A DNA stretch of 64,000 bases from an uncultured Clostridia bacterium. GTDB lineage: Bacteria > Bacillota > Clostridia > UMGS1883. Shown one piece after another: positions 37,505 to 45,969 of this stretch (its first letter is position 1; each line of letters begins with the position of its first letter). The notes beneath the pieces were generated by a model, which saw only the letters and a list, made by a program, of their open reading frames with translations, ran no database searches and was not told the origin of the DNA. The stretch is taken from NCBI GenBank assembly GCA_947629005.1, contig CANRCD010000005.1, positions 1 through 64,000 of the forward strand, given 5' to 3'. The translations under genes and the position numbers were made by a program.

Positions 37505-38896
37505 ATGAAGAAAAGAATTCTCGGCCTCGCGCTGGCGCTTATCATGATGCTCAGCTCGGCGCCCTCCATGGCCTACAGCGTCCGCGACGCCTACGCCGAC
37601 TTTGTGAGCGAATACTCCGGCTTTGTCGATACGCTCATGGCCGCCGGCGACGGAACGGTGTCTGAGGGGCTGCTCATAGACTTCCTCGGTGAGCTTCAGG
37701 ACTATCTGGCCTATATCAATAAGTACGCGGAGGAAATAACCGAGGAAAACCTACAGGATAATCTGGTGGAGGCCGTTCAGTCCATTCTTACAACGTCCAC
37801 CTACGCTCCGCTTTACAGCGCAATTTATACTGCCTATCCCTCCGCCGTAAAGGCTGCGATAAAGGGAGAGATAAGCCCTGACCTTATGCCGATATATGAC
37901 ACTATAAAATCCATGATCTTTCAGTACCACATGCTGGAAGATGTTGACCACAGCGACAGCGGAGATCTAAAAATAGTAGAGATATCCGAGCTTGGCGACG
38001 TCAGCGTTGATCAGGGAGATACGGTTCGGCTGCCCGCCTCGGTTGACGCGAAATCTGAAACCGGCGTCAATACAAGACTTCCCATTGAGTGGGAGGGTAC
38101 GCCCGACACCTCTAAGGCCGGAACATTTAGTTTTGCCGGAAAAATACGTGTGCCCGCCGGTTATGCTCTGGACAAGGGCCTCAGTGAGGACGTTTCCGTG
38201 AAGATTATTGTGGCGAAGAAGGACAGCGGCGGCACGAGCTCCGGCGGCACGAGCTCCGGCGGCACTGGCGGCGGAGTAGGCGGCGGTATCGGCGGCGGCT
38301 CCGGCAACGACAGTAATGTTACCCAGACGGTTACCCATAAAAATAAATTCTCGGACGTTCCCAGCGATACAACCGAGGCCGGAAAGGCCATTTACGCCCT
38401 AAACGACATTGGCGTCATCAACGGCTACGGCGACGGCACCTTCCTGCCCGGCAATAACATAAAGCGCAGCGAGTTCACTACCATGGTGGTTACCGCTCTC
38501 GGACTTTACAATAAAGACGCGACGACGTCGTTTGCCGATGTGGCCGCCGGAGCGTGGTATCATTCTTATGTGGCCTCCGCGGTTTATAACGATCTCATCA
38601 AGGGCTACGAGGATAACACCTTCCGTCCCGAGAACCAAATCACCCGCGCCGAGGTAATGACCGTAATTTGGAGGGCGCTGAACAATAATAAGGCTCTCAC
38701 GGCGACGGCAGCGCAGACGCCCTACGCCGACGACGGGGCCATCCCCGCCTATGCCCGCGACTACGTTTACGCCCTCGCGGCCAACGGCATTGTTAAGGCG
38801 GCCGACAATATGATTAAGGCCGAAGCTCCCGCTACCCGCGAGCAGTGTGCCGTCATGCTTTATAACGCTCTTGTGAAGCTTGGCAAAATAAAGTAA
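37505..38896 (+). CDS. Secreted SLH-domain protein with Ig-like domain
   Basis: The 463-residue protein has a signal peptide (MKKRILGLALALIMMLSSAPSMA), a helical N-terminal domain of unknown type (about 25-150), a Big_4-like Ig domain (about 160-235), a Gly/Ser-rich linker (about 240-275) and three C-terminal SLH repeats (FSDVPSDTTEAGKAIYALNDIGVINGYGDGTF; FADVAAGAWYHSYVASA; YADDGAIPAYARDYVYALAANGIV). It is presumably a cell-wall-bound structural or scaffold protein. I choose ATG 37505 behind GAAAGGA over ATG 37487, which lacks a site. It lies 77 nt after the GH16 gene, perhaps in the same transcript. Confidence 0.88.
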   Translation: MKKRILGLALALIMMLSSAPSMAYSVRDAYADFVSEYSGFVDTLMAAGDGTVSEGLLIDFLGELQDYLAYINKYAEEITEENLQDNLVEAVQSILTTSTYAPLYSAIYTAYPSAVKAAIKGEISPDLMPIYDTIKSMIFQYHMLEDVDHSDSGDLKIVEISELGDVSVDQGDTVRLPASVDAKSETGVNTRLPIEWEGTPDTSKAGTFSFAGKIRVPAGYALDKGLSEDVSVKIIVAKKDSGGTSSGGTSSGGTGGGVGGGIGGGSGNDSNVTQTVTHKNKFSDVPSDTTEAGKAIYALNDIGVINGYGDGTFLPGNNIKRSEFTTMVVTALGLYNKDATTSFADVAAGAWYHSYVASAVYNDLIKGYEDNTFRPENQITRAEVMTVIWRALNNNKALTATAAQTPYADDGAIPAYARDYVYALAANGIVKAADNMIKAEAPATREQCAVMLYNALVKLGKIK

Positions 38897-38905
38897 AAGC
38901 AGAAA

Positions 38906-39160
38906 GAGGCCGTAAAAAAATACGTGCAGACCGTTCAAGGGCTGAATGTGTTATGTTAATGCGACCAAGAAGTATCATTTTGTGAGAATAAAATGATGAA
39001 TTGACGAAGAACATCCGCTTTAAAGAGCGGATGTTCTTCGTTTTAAGCCCTTGAACCACGAACGAAAATCACCCTCGGCGTACCTGTGTACCGCTTGCTC
39101 GGCGGCAGGCGTTAGTCTGTTTTCCGCCGCTTTGCGGCGCCGCCTGCGCGAGTTTGATTT
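38906..39160 (+). repeat. Dispersed intergenic repeat, copy 2
   Basis: The stretch begins GAGGCCGTAAAAAAA, holds the hairpin at 39005-39040, then CACGAACGAAAATCACCC and CGGCGTACC, and ends GCCTGCGCGAG. It corresponds base for base, with gaps, to 8805-9056. The 446-nt gap 38897-39342 contains this repeat and the promoter of the next gene and nothing else I can see. Confidence 0.72.
39005..39044 (+). terminator. Long hairpin (terminator-like) in repeat copy 2
   Basis: A 15-bp perfect stem (CGAAGAACATCCGCT / AGCGGATGTTCTTCG) followed by TTTT; downstream of the SLH gene. Confidence 0.7.
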
Positions 39161-39259
39161 TCGTCCGTTCTGACGCGATTTTTTTTGCGCGCGTCAGGCT
39201 ACACAGCAAAAAGGTTCGCACCCATAAAATAAATTAATACATTTTTATTGATTTTTTTA

Positions 39260-39288
39260 TTGTATTTTTTTTCACACTGTGCTATAAT
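39260..39288 (+). promoter_or_regulatory. SigA-type promoter of the third SLH gene
   Basis: TTGTAT (39260-39265), 17-nt spacer, TATAAT (39283-39288) in a very AT-rich stretch; AAAGGGAGGA precedes ATG 39343. Confidence 0.82.
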
Positions 39289-39342
39289 GTATATATCATG
39301 ATAAAATGTCTGATTTTTTCGGATAAAAAGGGAGGAATACAC

Positions 39343-41259
39343 ATGACCAAAAAAATTCTGTCCATAGCCTTGGCGCTGTGCATTGCGGCCTCAATGGGCC
39401 TGACGGCGCTGGCCGAAAGCAGCTTTTCCGACGTTATCAGTCCGGATTACGACTGGGCCGCCGACGAGATTGAGGAAATGACTACTCTCGGTATAATCAA
39501 AGGTTACACCGACGGCACCTTCCGTCCGGCGATAACTATAAGGAAAATTGAGGCGCTTTTGCTGCTTTCAAGGGCCGCCGGCTATTCCAATGCCGACTAT
39601 GAGCCCTTCGCGCACTATGCCATTTCGCTCTATACACCGGTTCTTGAAAAGTATGACCTCGGCTCGACATATAACCTTTATAAGGACGAGGTCGCCTTTC
39701 TGCTTTACAAGGGAGTACTCTCCGTGGACGAGCTTGACAATTGGCTCAGCGGCGCGGGCTCCGCTCTCAAGAGGTACGAGGCCGCAGTGCTGCTGACCAA
39801 GCTTATGGGCGCGGAGGAAGCGGTGAAGGACAACTCGTCCGTGCTGCTCAGCTACAGCGACACACCGAAGATTCCTTCCGACGCGCTGCCTTATGTTGAG
39901 TATGTGACGGCTCAGGGGCTTATGAAGGGCCTTGAAAATAACGAGTTTGGCCCCAATGACAACGTCACCCGCGTTCAGATAACCATTCTGCTTCACAGGA
40001 TACTTGACGCTCTCGACCAGACTACCAAAACCGGCGTGGTAACCGCAGTTGACCTCGCGGCCGCCGGCGGCCCTGCCGTTACGGTATACGACGAGGGGAC
40101 CAAGACCTCCGCTACATACACGCTTGCCGGCGGCGTGACCGTTATTAAGGACGGCGTAAGGAGCGCTGCCGCCAATATTGTGAACGGCAGCGAAGCTATA
40201 GCCGTGTTCAGCGGCGATAAGCTCACCGGCTTTGAGGCGCTTTCACCCAATTCCTCGAACACGGGCGCGAATTCCAACACTAACACCAACACCAATACCA
40301 ATACCAACACCAACACTAATACTACTCCGGAGGACGAGGAGGTTTCCGGCAGACTGGCCGATTTGTCCTTCCGCACGGGCAGCACTTCCTTCGCCGTGGT
40401 TGAAGGCAAAAATTACCGCGAGATAGTTGTTTCCGACAATGCAGATACAAAGATTACCGTGGACGGCAAAAAAGCTGAGATAAAGGACCTTAAGAACGGA
40501 TACAATGTTACGGTTTACATTGAGAAGGGCGTTGTTGACGAGATTGAGGCCAAGTCCGGCGAGCAGACCGTGTCCGGCACGGTTCGCTCTAAGAAGGATG
40601 ACACTATCACCCTCCGCACAGACAGCAGTTCCAACGTGACGTACGATGTGGACGATGAAGTGACGGTAACCCGCAATTCCGCTAAATCCTCGTTTGAGGA
40701 CGTGGCAGCGGGCGATAAGGCGACCGTTAAGCTGCTCGACGGCGTGGTTGTGGAAATTACCGCCACCAGCGCAAACTCCAGCATTACCGGCACTATAGTT
40801 TCTATAATTATAAGCTCCTCTCCCTCGCTTGAGGTTGAGGTTGACGGCAAAAAGCAGAGCTACGAGCTTTCGCCCAAGGCCAAGATAACCTCCGGCGGCA
40901 AAACGGCTGAGGTTTACGACCTCCGCGTCGGCGATAATGTTTCACTTGACCTTGAAAGCGGAGTTATAACCGCCGTCACCGCAACGGTTTCGCCCTCCAC
41001 CTACCAGAAGAGCGGCACGGTTACGGGCATCAGCACGAGTAACAGCTATCTCACCCTCAGCATTGACGGCAAGAGCGAGCGCGTTTACGCGGCGACGAGG
41101 ACCAGCGGTGCGGTTTCAGCCGCGGTGCTCAACAATTCTACCGGCAAGACTGTCAACTTCTCGGATATAAAGCGCGGCGACACGGTGACCGCTATCGGCT
41201 CTATCGACAGCGACGGCCACTTTACCGCTACGACCATTGTTGTAATGCCTGCGGAATAA
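39343..41259 (+). CDS. SLH-domain cell-surface protein with Asn-Thr repeat linker
   Basis: The 638-residue protein has a signal peptide (MTKKILSIALALCIAASMGLTALA) and three N-terminal SLH repeats (about 25-230; SFSDVISPDYDWAADEIEEMTTLGIIKGYTDGTFRP is the clearest). An (Asn-Thr)n linker near residues 308-325 joins to five or so repeats of a small beta domain (about 335-638; KITVDGKKAEIKDLKNGYNV, GDKATVKLLDGVVVEI, GDNVSLDLESGVI), similar to those in clostridial S-layer-associated proteins. No catalytic motif. ATG 39343 follows AAGGGAGG. It is probably a major wall-associated protein, given its strong promoter. Confidence 0.88.
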   Translation: MTKKILSIALALCIAASMGLTALAESSFSDVISPDYDWAADEIEEMTTLGIIKGYTDGTFRPAITIRKIEALLLLSRAAGYSNADYEPFAHYAISLYTPVLEKYDLGSTYNLYKDEVAFLLYKGVLSVDELDNWLSGAGSALKRYEAAVLLTKLMGAEEAVKDNSSVLLSYSDTPKIPSDALPYVEYVTAQGLMKGLENNEFGPNDNVTRVQITILLHRILDALDQTTKTGVVTAVDLAAAGGPAVTVYDEGTKTSATYTLAGGVTVIKDGVRSAAANIVNGSEAIAVFSGDKLTGFEALSPNSSNTGANSNTNTNTNTNTNTNTNTTPEDEEVSGRLADLSFRTGSTSFAVVEGKNYREIVVSDNADTKITVDGKKAEIKDLKNGYNVTVYIEKGVVDEIEAKSGEQTVSGTVRSKKDDTITLRTDSSSNVTYDVDDEVTVTRNSAKSSFEDVAAGDKATVKLLDGVVVEITATSANSSITGTIVSIIISSSPSLEVEVDGKKQSYELSPKAKITSGGKTAEVYDLRVGDNVSLDLESGVITAVTATVSPSTYQKSGTVTGISTSNSYLTLSIDGKSERVYAATRTSGAVSAAVLNNSTGKTVNFSDIKRGDTVTAIGSIDSDGHFTATTIVVMPAE

Positions 41260-41289
41260 TTTAAGCTGCCGGGGAAAGCCTGTTCCGTA

Positions 41290-41508
41290 TCATTACCGCT
41301 TCGCCGCAATGCGGCGGCAAAACAGGCGAACGCCTGCGACGAGGGTAATTTTCGTTTGTGGTTCAAGGGTATAAAATGAGAAAAATCCGCTCAATGGAGC
41401 GGATTTTTCTCATTAATACATTGCTTTTTCGTTAACCTGTAATACTCAAGGCGGACTTAAATAAGTACGTTTGGCCCCTGAGCGTTCTGCGCGACTTTTT
41501 TACGGCCG
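41290..41508 (-). repeat. Dispersed intergenic repeat, copy 3 (inverted)
   Basis: Read on the minus strand this starts ACGGCCGTAAAAAAGTCGC, passes through AAAGCAATGTATTAATG and the hairpin, then CCCTTGAACCACAAACGAAAA and TACCCTCG. It aligns with copies 1 and 2 and lies between convergent gene ends. Confidence 0.68.
41375..41418. terminator. 18-bp hairpin, bidirectional terminator candidate
   Basis: Perfect 18-bp arms (AATGAGAAAAATCCGCTC at 41375-41392 and complement at 41397-41414) with loop AATG, between the SLH gene and rpmE, both of which end here. Confidence 0.68.
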
Positions 41509-41532
41509 TGTATACTTTTATGAAAAAGCAAA

Positions 41533-41550
41533 AGGCCGCCATGGCGGCAG
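41533..41550 (-). terminator. Possible rpmE terminator
   Basis: GCCGCCATGGCGGC palindrome (41535-41548), 9 nt after the rpmE stop; on the minus strand it is followed by TTTTGCTTTTT. Confidence 0.6.
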
Positions 41551-41556
41551 CCCTGC

Positions 41557-41763
41557 TTATTTGTTCCCAAGATTGAACTTCTTTCTGAACTTCTCGACGC
41601 GTCCGCCCGTATCAACGAGCTTCTGCTTGCCGGTGTAGAAGGGGTGGCACTTGGAGCAGATTTCTACGTTTATGTTCTGCTTGGTGGAGCCTGTTTCAAT
41701 GACATTGCCGCAAGCGCACCGAATAACCGTCTGCTGGTACTTGGGATGGATGCCCTCTTTCAC
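41557..41763 (-). CDS. rpmE: Ribosomal protein L31, zinc-binding type
   Basis: The 68-residue L31 keeps the zinc ligands (CACG and CSKCH), so it is the C+ form expressed under zinc-replete conditions. [15 protein letters not shown] and [20 protein letters not shown] are family hallmarks. GTG start behind GAGGTGA. It has its own promoter. Confidence 0.97.
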   Translation of the reverse strand: MKEGIHPKYQQTVIRCACGNVIETGSTKQNINVEICSKCHPFYTGKQKLVDTGGRVEKFRKKFNLGNK

Positions 41764-41805
41764 GAATGTTCACCTCTTATCAATAGATTTAATCAGAGTG
41801 TTTAT

Positions 41806-41834
41806 ATTATAGCACAGCTTTCGCAAAATTGCAA
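41806..41834 (-). promoter_or_regulatory. SigA-type promoter of rpmE
   Basis: Minus-strand TTGCAA (41829-41834), 17-nt spacer, TATAAT (41806-41811). Confidence 0.82.
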
Positions 41835-41869
41835 GCCCTTTTTCAAAATATTTTGTTTTTTCTCATATT

Positions 41870-42418
41870 TTAATATTCTACTTCCTCGGTTATCTTTTCA
41901 AGCACGCCTGCCACTGTGCCTATAACTCTCACGTCGGAGCGGAATTCATCCGCGCCGAAGCAGAGCTTTTCCCCTCCGCGGGAGAGGGTCGTTCTTCCAC
42001 CGTCCGCTCCGTAAATGTAAAGCAGGGGCTCGCCGCCGCGCACCGAGGCCAGTATTACGCTTTCGCAGGCAAGCGGGACGTTCTGGTGAATCACAACATA
42101 GCAGCCGGCGAATATGTGTCGCTCGGCGAGGGCGTCATCCTGAACCTCAATGCCGAAGCTGAGCGGCCTTCGCAGGCGGCTGTCAAGCTGAGCGGTGTTA
42201 AGCTCGCCCGACACGGTTCTGCTTACAATCGGCGGGTCGTTCTCCGGCAAAACGGAAAAGCGGGAGAAAAGCTTTTGCACCACAGTTGGTTGGGGCTTGG
42301 CGTAACCCGTTATCAAATTTTCAAACATCACCTCGCCCATGCCCAAAGCGGCGCATATATCGCCGTTGTCCACACCGAGGTTGAGCTTTATCCATTCCAC
42401 GGCCTCCGCAAAATCCAT
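41870..42418 (-). CDS. HTH regulator with degenerate S24/LexA-type C-terminal domain
   Basis: The 182-residue protein has an Xre-like helix-turn-helix at the N-terminus (AVEWIKLNLGVDNGDICAALGMGEVMFENLITGYAKP) and a C-terminal S24-like fold (SFGIEVQDDALAERHIFAGCYVVI, ESVILASVRGGEPLLYIYG, VRVIGTVAGVL). Where LexA and phage repressors have GDSM with the catalytic Ser, this protein has DDALA, and no lysine follows in the VILASVRG...LYIYG strand, so self-cleavage is not expected. Its ATG overlaps the stop of the GH43-like gene (TGATG), making it the second gene of that operon. It may regulate that operon. Confidence 0.72.
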   Translation of the reverse strand: MDFAEAVEWIKLNLGVDNGDICAALGMGEVMFENLITGYAKPQPTVVQKLFSRFSVLPENDPPIVSRTVSGELNTAQLDSRLRRPLSFGIEVQDDALAERHIFAGCYVVIHQNVPLACESVILASVRGGEPLLYIYGADGGRTTLSRGGEKLCFGADEFRSDVRVIGTVAGVLEKITEEVEY

Positions 42419-43335
42419 CACTTGTCACCATAAGCCGCAAGCAAGCGGTCGTATTCCTCCGCCGTGATGGGAATTACTCCTCCGTGACGGAGCTTAAGGT
42501 CGGAATTGAATTCGTGGCGAAGCTTGGTGAAGCCGCCGGTCGAAAGGTCGGCGCAGGTGTAGGCGCAGTAGCCGAGGCCTTTGGCGTATCGGTCAACAAT
42601 CAGGCACCACTTGCCGTTTTTTAGGCGGAAGCACTCCGGACCCTCCACGCCGCGGGTGTGGTCGATGGTGGTCTCTATGCGCCGGAACTCTCCCAGCAGG
42701 GTTTCGCCGCGCTCCACGGTTATCACCTTAAAGGTCTCGTCTTTGCTGAAGCGGTAATAGCAGCCGGCCTCACTGTCGCGGACAATGGTGGTGTCTATAA
42801 CGTCGCTGGGACGCTCGATGTAAAGCTCCGCGGGTGTGAAGCTGCGGAAATCACGGGTTTTGCTGTAATACATACGGCACTTTCTGCGCCCGTCCTTGAG
42901 TGAGCGCGAGGCCCAGAACACCATGTAATCATCCTGCTCCTCATCGTAGATGACTTCCGGCGCCCAAGCGCAGCCGGCATCCTCGGGTGCGATGGTGCAC
43001 ATACGCACATCCGTCCAGTTCACAAGATCGCTGCTTTCCCACACGAGAATACTCCTGCTGCCGTTGATGGTGGCCATTTTCCAGCCGTCGCGGCGCAGAT
43101 GTACGTTGAGGTCGGTGCCGACAATATAGAACTTGTCATTTTGGGGGGAACGCACAATAAACGGGTCGCGCACGCCGCGCTCGCCCACATTTGAGGTGAG
43201 CACAGGCTGCTTGGCGTTCAGCGTCTGCCAAGTGTAGCCGTCGCGGCTAACAGAAAAATAGACCTGCTCGCTTAGGGGCGTGTTATGCTTTTTGTCGATG
43301 AAGTGTACGAATAAGTACGCGTCCGTATTCAACAC
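42418..43335 (-). CDS. Glycoside hydrolase family 43-like (five-bladed propeller) enzyme
   Basis: The about 305-residue protein reads as a GH43/GH32-clan propeller: AYLFVHFIDKK, QVYFSVSRDGYTWQTLNAKQPVL, VRDPFIVRSPQNDKFYIVGTDLNV, SILVWESSDLVNWTDV, CAWAPEVIYDEEQDDYMVFWAS and VEGPECFRLKNGKWCLIVDRY. Aspartate in RDPF and glutamates in APEV and EGPE fit catalytic or structural positions. No signal peptide in the chosen form. The open frame extends to 43416, but its first part coincides with the promoter, so I start at GTG 43335 behind GAGGTG (GTG 43344 is possible). Substrate may be arabinan or galactan side chains; not certain. Confidence 0.82.
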   Translation of the reverse strand: MLNTDAYLFVHFIDKKHNTPLSEQVYFSVSRDGYTWQTLNAKQPVLTSNVGERGVRDPFIVRSPQNDKFYIVGTDLNVHLRRDGWKMATINGSRSILVWESSDLVNWTDVRMCTIAPEDAGCAWAPEVIYDEEQDDYMVFWASRSLKDGRRKCRMYYSKTRDFRSFTPAELYIERPSDVIDTTIVRDSEAGCYYRFSKDETFKVITVERGETLLGEFRRIETTIDHTRGVEGPECFRLKNGKWCLIVDRYAKGLGYCAYTCADLSTGGFTKLRHEFNSDLKLRHGGVIPITAEEYDRLLAAYGDK

Positions 43336-43387
43336 GGGAAACACCTCGGAACTGTTAAAAAACAATGATGAAACAAAAGTCAAAAGT

Positions 43388-43416
43388 ATCATAGCACAGT
43401 TAATTCTGGAAGTCAA
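43388..43416 (-). promoter_or_regulatory. SigA-type promoter of the GH43-like/S24-like operon
   Basis: Minus-strand TTGACT (43411-43416), 17-nt spacer, TATGAT (43388-43393). It overlaps the upstream end of the open frame, which decides the later start codon. Confidence 0.75.
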
Positions 43417-43437
43417 GCGATAAATTCAAAAAGAAAA

Positions 43438-43472
43438 AAAACGGCATACTTCATAAAAAAGTATGCCGTTTT
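43438..43472 (-). terminator. Terminator of the EF-G-like gene
   Basis: Arms AAACGGCATAC (43439-43449) and GTATGCCGTTT (43461-43471), with T runs on both strands, so it could work both ways. Confidence 0.85.
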
Positions 43473-43509
43473 TCAGTCTGTTTTGTGAATTATTCTGAGC
43501 TTTTTCCCG

Positions 43510-45585
43510 TTATTTTCTGGCCTCGATTATCTTCTGAGCTATGTTTGCGGGGGCCTCCTCGTAGCGTATGAACTCGAACGAGAAGCTGCCGCGGCCCTGA
43601 GTCATGGAGCGCAGATCGGAGGAGTAGCGGCTCATCTCTCCAAGCGGAACCTCGGCCGTAACCTTGCCCTTGCCGCCGCCTATGGGGGACATATCGAGTA
43701 TCCTGCCGCGGCGCTTGTTTATGTCGCCGGTAACGTCGCCCATCTGGCCCTCGGGCACGGTCACCTCGAGGCGGCCTACGGGCTCGAGCAGCACCGGCGC
43801 GGCTTGGGGAAGGCCGTCCTTATAGGCGATGGAGGCCGCCATCTTGAATGCCATTTCGCTGGAATCCACAGGGTGGTAGCTGCCGTCCACCAGCACAGCC
43901 TTAAGCCCTACGACAGGGTAGCCTGCCAGCGGGCCGCGGGCTATGCACTCACGCAGGCCCTTTTCAACGGCGGGGAAGTAGTTCTTTGGCACCGCGCCGC
44001 CGAACACGTTCTCCTCAAAGATGAGGTCGTCGCCGTCGTGGGGCGAGAACTCTATCCAAACGTCGCCGAACTGGCCGTGGCCGCCGCTCTGCTTCTTGTG
44101 TCGGCCCTGAACCTTGACGGACTTGCGTATGGTCTCGCGGTAGGGAATGGTGGGGGGCTGAAGATTCACGCCCACGCCGAACTTGCTTTGCAGCTTGGAG
44201 CATATAACCTCAAGATGCAGGTCGCCAAGGCCGCTGATAACGGTCTCCTTGGTTTCGTTGTTTACCTCAACCGAGAAGGTGGGATCCTCCTCGTTCAGGC
44301 GGGAAAGGCCGGAATTTATCTTTTCTTCGTCGCCCTTGCTCTTAGGTACAATGGCCATTGAAAGATTGGGCTTGGGCAGGGTGATTCCGGTGAGCGATAT
44401 GACGGGAGCGGAGGGCGAGCAAAGAGCGTCGCCGGTCTGAGTCTGAGCCAGCTTCGTCACGGCTCCGATGTCTCCGGCGCGAAGCTCGGTGACCTCTATC
44501 TGCTTTTTGCCGCGCAGCATATAGAGCTTGCCTATTCTTTCGCTTACGCCTTTGTTGGGGTTGAAAACGGTGCTGTCGGGGCGGATAACTCCGCTGTAAA
44601 CGCGGAATATGGACATCTTGCCGACATACGGGTCGGCCACTGTCTTAAACACGAGCGCGGCCAGCGGGTCGGTATTACTGCCGGTCAGCTCCACGGGCTC
44701 GCCGTCCTTTTCGGCAAGCTCCGGCGGGCACTGGATGGGTGTGGGCAAATACTTGAGCATAGCGTCCATAAGGGAACGCACGGCGAAGGTAGTTCCTGTG
44801 GAGAAGCCTCCGTAAACGGGGGCCACTACGCCGGCGCGCACAGCCTCCTTAAGCACGGAGCGCATCTCCTCATCGGTGATGACGCCGCCCTCGAGGTATC
44901 GTTCGAGCATTTCCTCGCTGCTTTCGGCCACGGCCTCGAGCAGAAATTCGTGGTACTCGTTATATATATCGGCCATATCGTCCGGAATAGGAATCTCGGT
45001 CTCAATGTCGTTATTTATAGTGTAGGCCCTGCCGCTGACAACATTTACATAGCCCTTTATCTTTTTGCCGTCCTTAATGGGAATGCGGAAGGGGGCCACG
45101 CTCTTGCCGAATTTTTCCTTAAGCTGGGCTACGACCGAGGCGAAGTCGGCGTATTCGTCGTCCATATTGCTGACGAAGAACATCTTGGCCATACCCTTGC
45201 CGGTGGCCAACTCATAAGCCTGCTCGGTGCCGACCTGAACGCCGCTCTTGGCGTTCACCACAATGAGCGCGCTGCCGCACACGCGGACGCCGCATATAGC
45301 GTCGCCCACAAAGTCAAAGTAGCCGGGCGTATCTATAAGATTCACTTTTGTCAGGCCTATTTTCTCGGTTTTCCACTCGTAGGGCTCAACCGTTAGGTTT
45401 ATTGAGATTTGGCGCTTGATTTCCTCGGGATCGTAGTCGGAAACCGTCGTTCCGTCCGACACCTTGCCAAAGCGGTCGCTTACGCCCGCCTTGCTGAGTA
45501 TTGCCTCTACAAGGCTTGTCTTACCGCTGCCTCCGTGACCCATAACGCAGATGTTTCTTATGTTTTCCGCGCTGAATATGTTCAT
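43510..45585 (-). CDS. Elongation factor G-like GTPase (EF-G2 type)
   Basis: The 691-residue protein has all EF-G domains but belongs to the EF-G-like branch. Walker A is GHGGSGKT (16-23); the G3 motif is DTPGYFDF, with Tyr in place of the catalytic His of EF-G; the G4 motif reads SNMD instead of NKMD. Domain IV (KQSGGHGQFGDVWIEFSP) and the C-terminal domain (GDITGDINKRRGRI-like: GDVTGDINKRRGRILDMSP) are intact. Canonical EF-G must be encoded elsewhere. Mycobacterial EF-G2 lacks ribosome-stimulated GTPase; a similar special role is possible. ATG 45585 behind AAAGGAGG. Confidence 0.88.
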   Translation of the reverse strand: MNIFSAENIRNICVMGHGGSGKTSLVEAILSKAGVSDRFGKVSDGTTVSDYDPEEIKRQISINLTVEPYEWKTEKIGLTKVNLIDTPGYFDFVGDAICGVRVCGSALIVVNAKSGVQVGTEQAYELATGKGMAKMFFVSNMDDEYADFASVVAQLKEKFGKSVAPFRIPIKDGKKIKGYVNVVSGRAYTINNDIETEIPIPDDMADIYNEYHEFLLEAVAESSEEMLERYLEGGVITDEEMRSVLKEAVRAGVVAPVYGGFSTGTTFAVRSLMDAMLKYLPTPIQCPPELAEKDGEPVELTGSNTDPLAALVFKTVADPYVGKMSIFRVYSGVIRPDSTVFNPNKGVSERIGKLYMLRGKKQIEVTELRAGDIGAVTKLAQTQTGDALCSPSAPVISLTGITLPKPNLSMAIVPKSKGDEEKINSGLSRLNEEDPTFSVEVNNETKETVISGLGDLHLEVICSKLQSKFGVGVNLQPPTIPYRETIRKSVKVQGRHKKQSGGHGQFGDVWIEFSPHDGDDLIFEENVFGGAVPKNYFPAVEKGLRECIARGPLAGYPVVGLKAVLVDGSYHPVDSSEMAFKMAASIAYKDGLPQAAPVLLEPVGRLEVTVPEGQMGDVTGDINKRRGRILDMSPIGGGKGKVTAEVPLGEMSRYSSDLRSMTQGRGSFSFEFIRYEEAPANIAQKIIEARK

Positions 45586-45751
45586 TTTCCTTTTCCTCCT
45601 TTATAGTGGCAAAGCCTATATATAAAATATTATACTATAAAATTCCAACAAATACACCCCTAAACTTTCACAATTATTTGTGCAATTTGTATGCAAGTTG
45701 AACAAAAAGCTTGCTTCGGCTAAAAAGTTGGGGCAAAAACCGCTCCCACTC

Positions 45752-45780
45752 TTGACTTTCGGCTTCGGCTGTGATATAAT
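45752..45780 (+). promoter_or_regulatory. Near-consensus SigA promoter of tRNA-Arg
   Basis: TTGACT (45752-45757), 17-nt spacer, TATAAT (45775-45780), 10 nt before the mature tRNA 5' end. Confidence 0.88.
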
Positions 45781-45790
45781 TTACCAATAA

Positions 45791-45867
45791 GCATCCGTAG
45801 CTCAGCTGGATAGAGCGTCAGACTCCGACTCTGAAGGCCGTGTGTTCGAATCACATCGGATGCACCA
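45791..45867 (+). tRNA. tRNA-Arg (anticodon CCG)
   Basis: A 77-nt cloverleaf: acceptor stem GCATCCG/CGGATGC with encoded CCA, D arm GCTC/GAGC, anticodon stem TCAGA/TCTGA with loop CTCCGAC (anticodon CCG, reading CGG), and T arm GTGTG/CACAT with loop TTCGAAT. Confidence 0.96.
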
Positions 45868-45868
45868 G

Positions 45869-45904
45869 TCGGAGCGGGCCCTATTACGCTCGCTCTGATT
45901 TTTT
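45869..45904 (+). terminator. Terminator after tRNA-Arg
   Basis: Stem TCGGAGCG / CGCTCTGA (one G-T pair), then six T. The T run is half of an 18-nt perfect palindrome (45896-45913, GATTTTTTG/CAAAAAATC). Confidence 0.65.
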
Positions 45905-45969
45905 GCAAAAAATCGAAGGGCCGCGTTCGTTTCGTACAACGCCGCCACAGTATGAAAGGAGCCACTCCC

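Noticed and set aside
40268-40325. Short tandem repeat as a CRISPR remnant
   Set aside because: The repeats are in-frame codons of a protein linker without spacers; no CRISPR array or cas gene is visible in the window.
41870-42418. LexA repressor
   Set aside because: The HTH is not LexA-like and the Ser/Lys catalytic residues are missing; the real LexA must be elsewhere.
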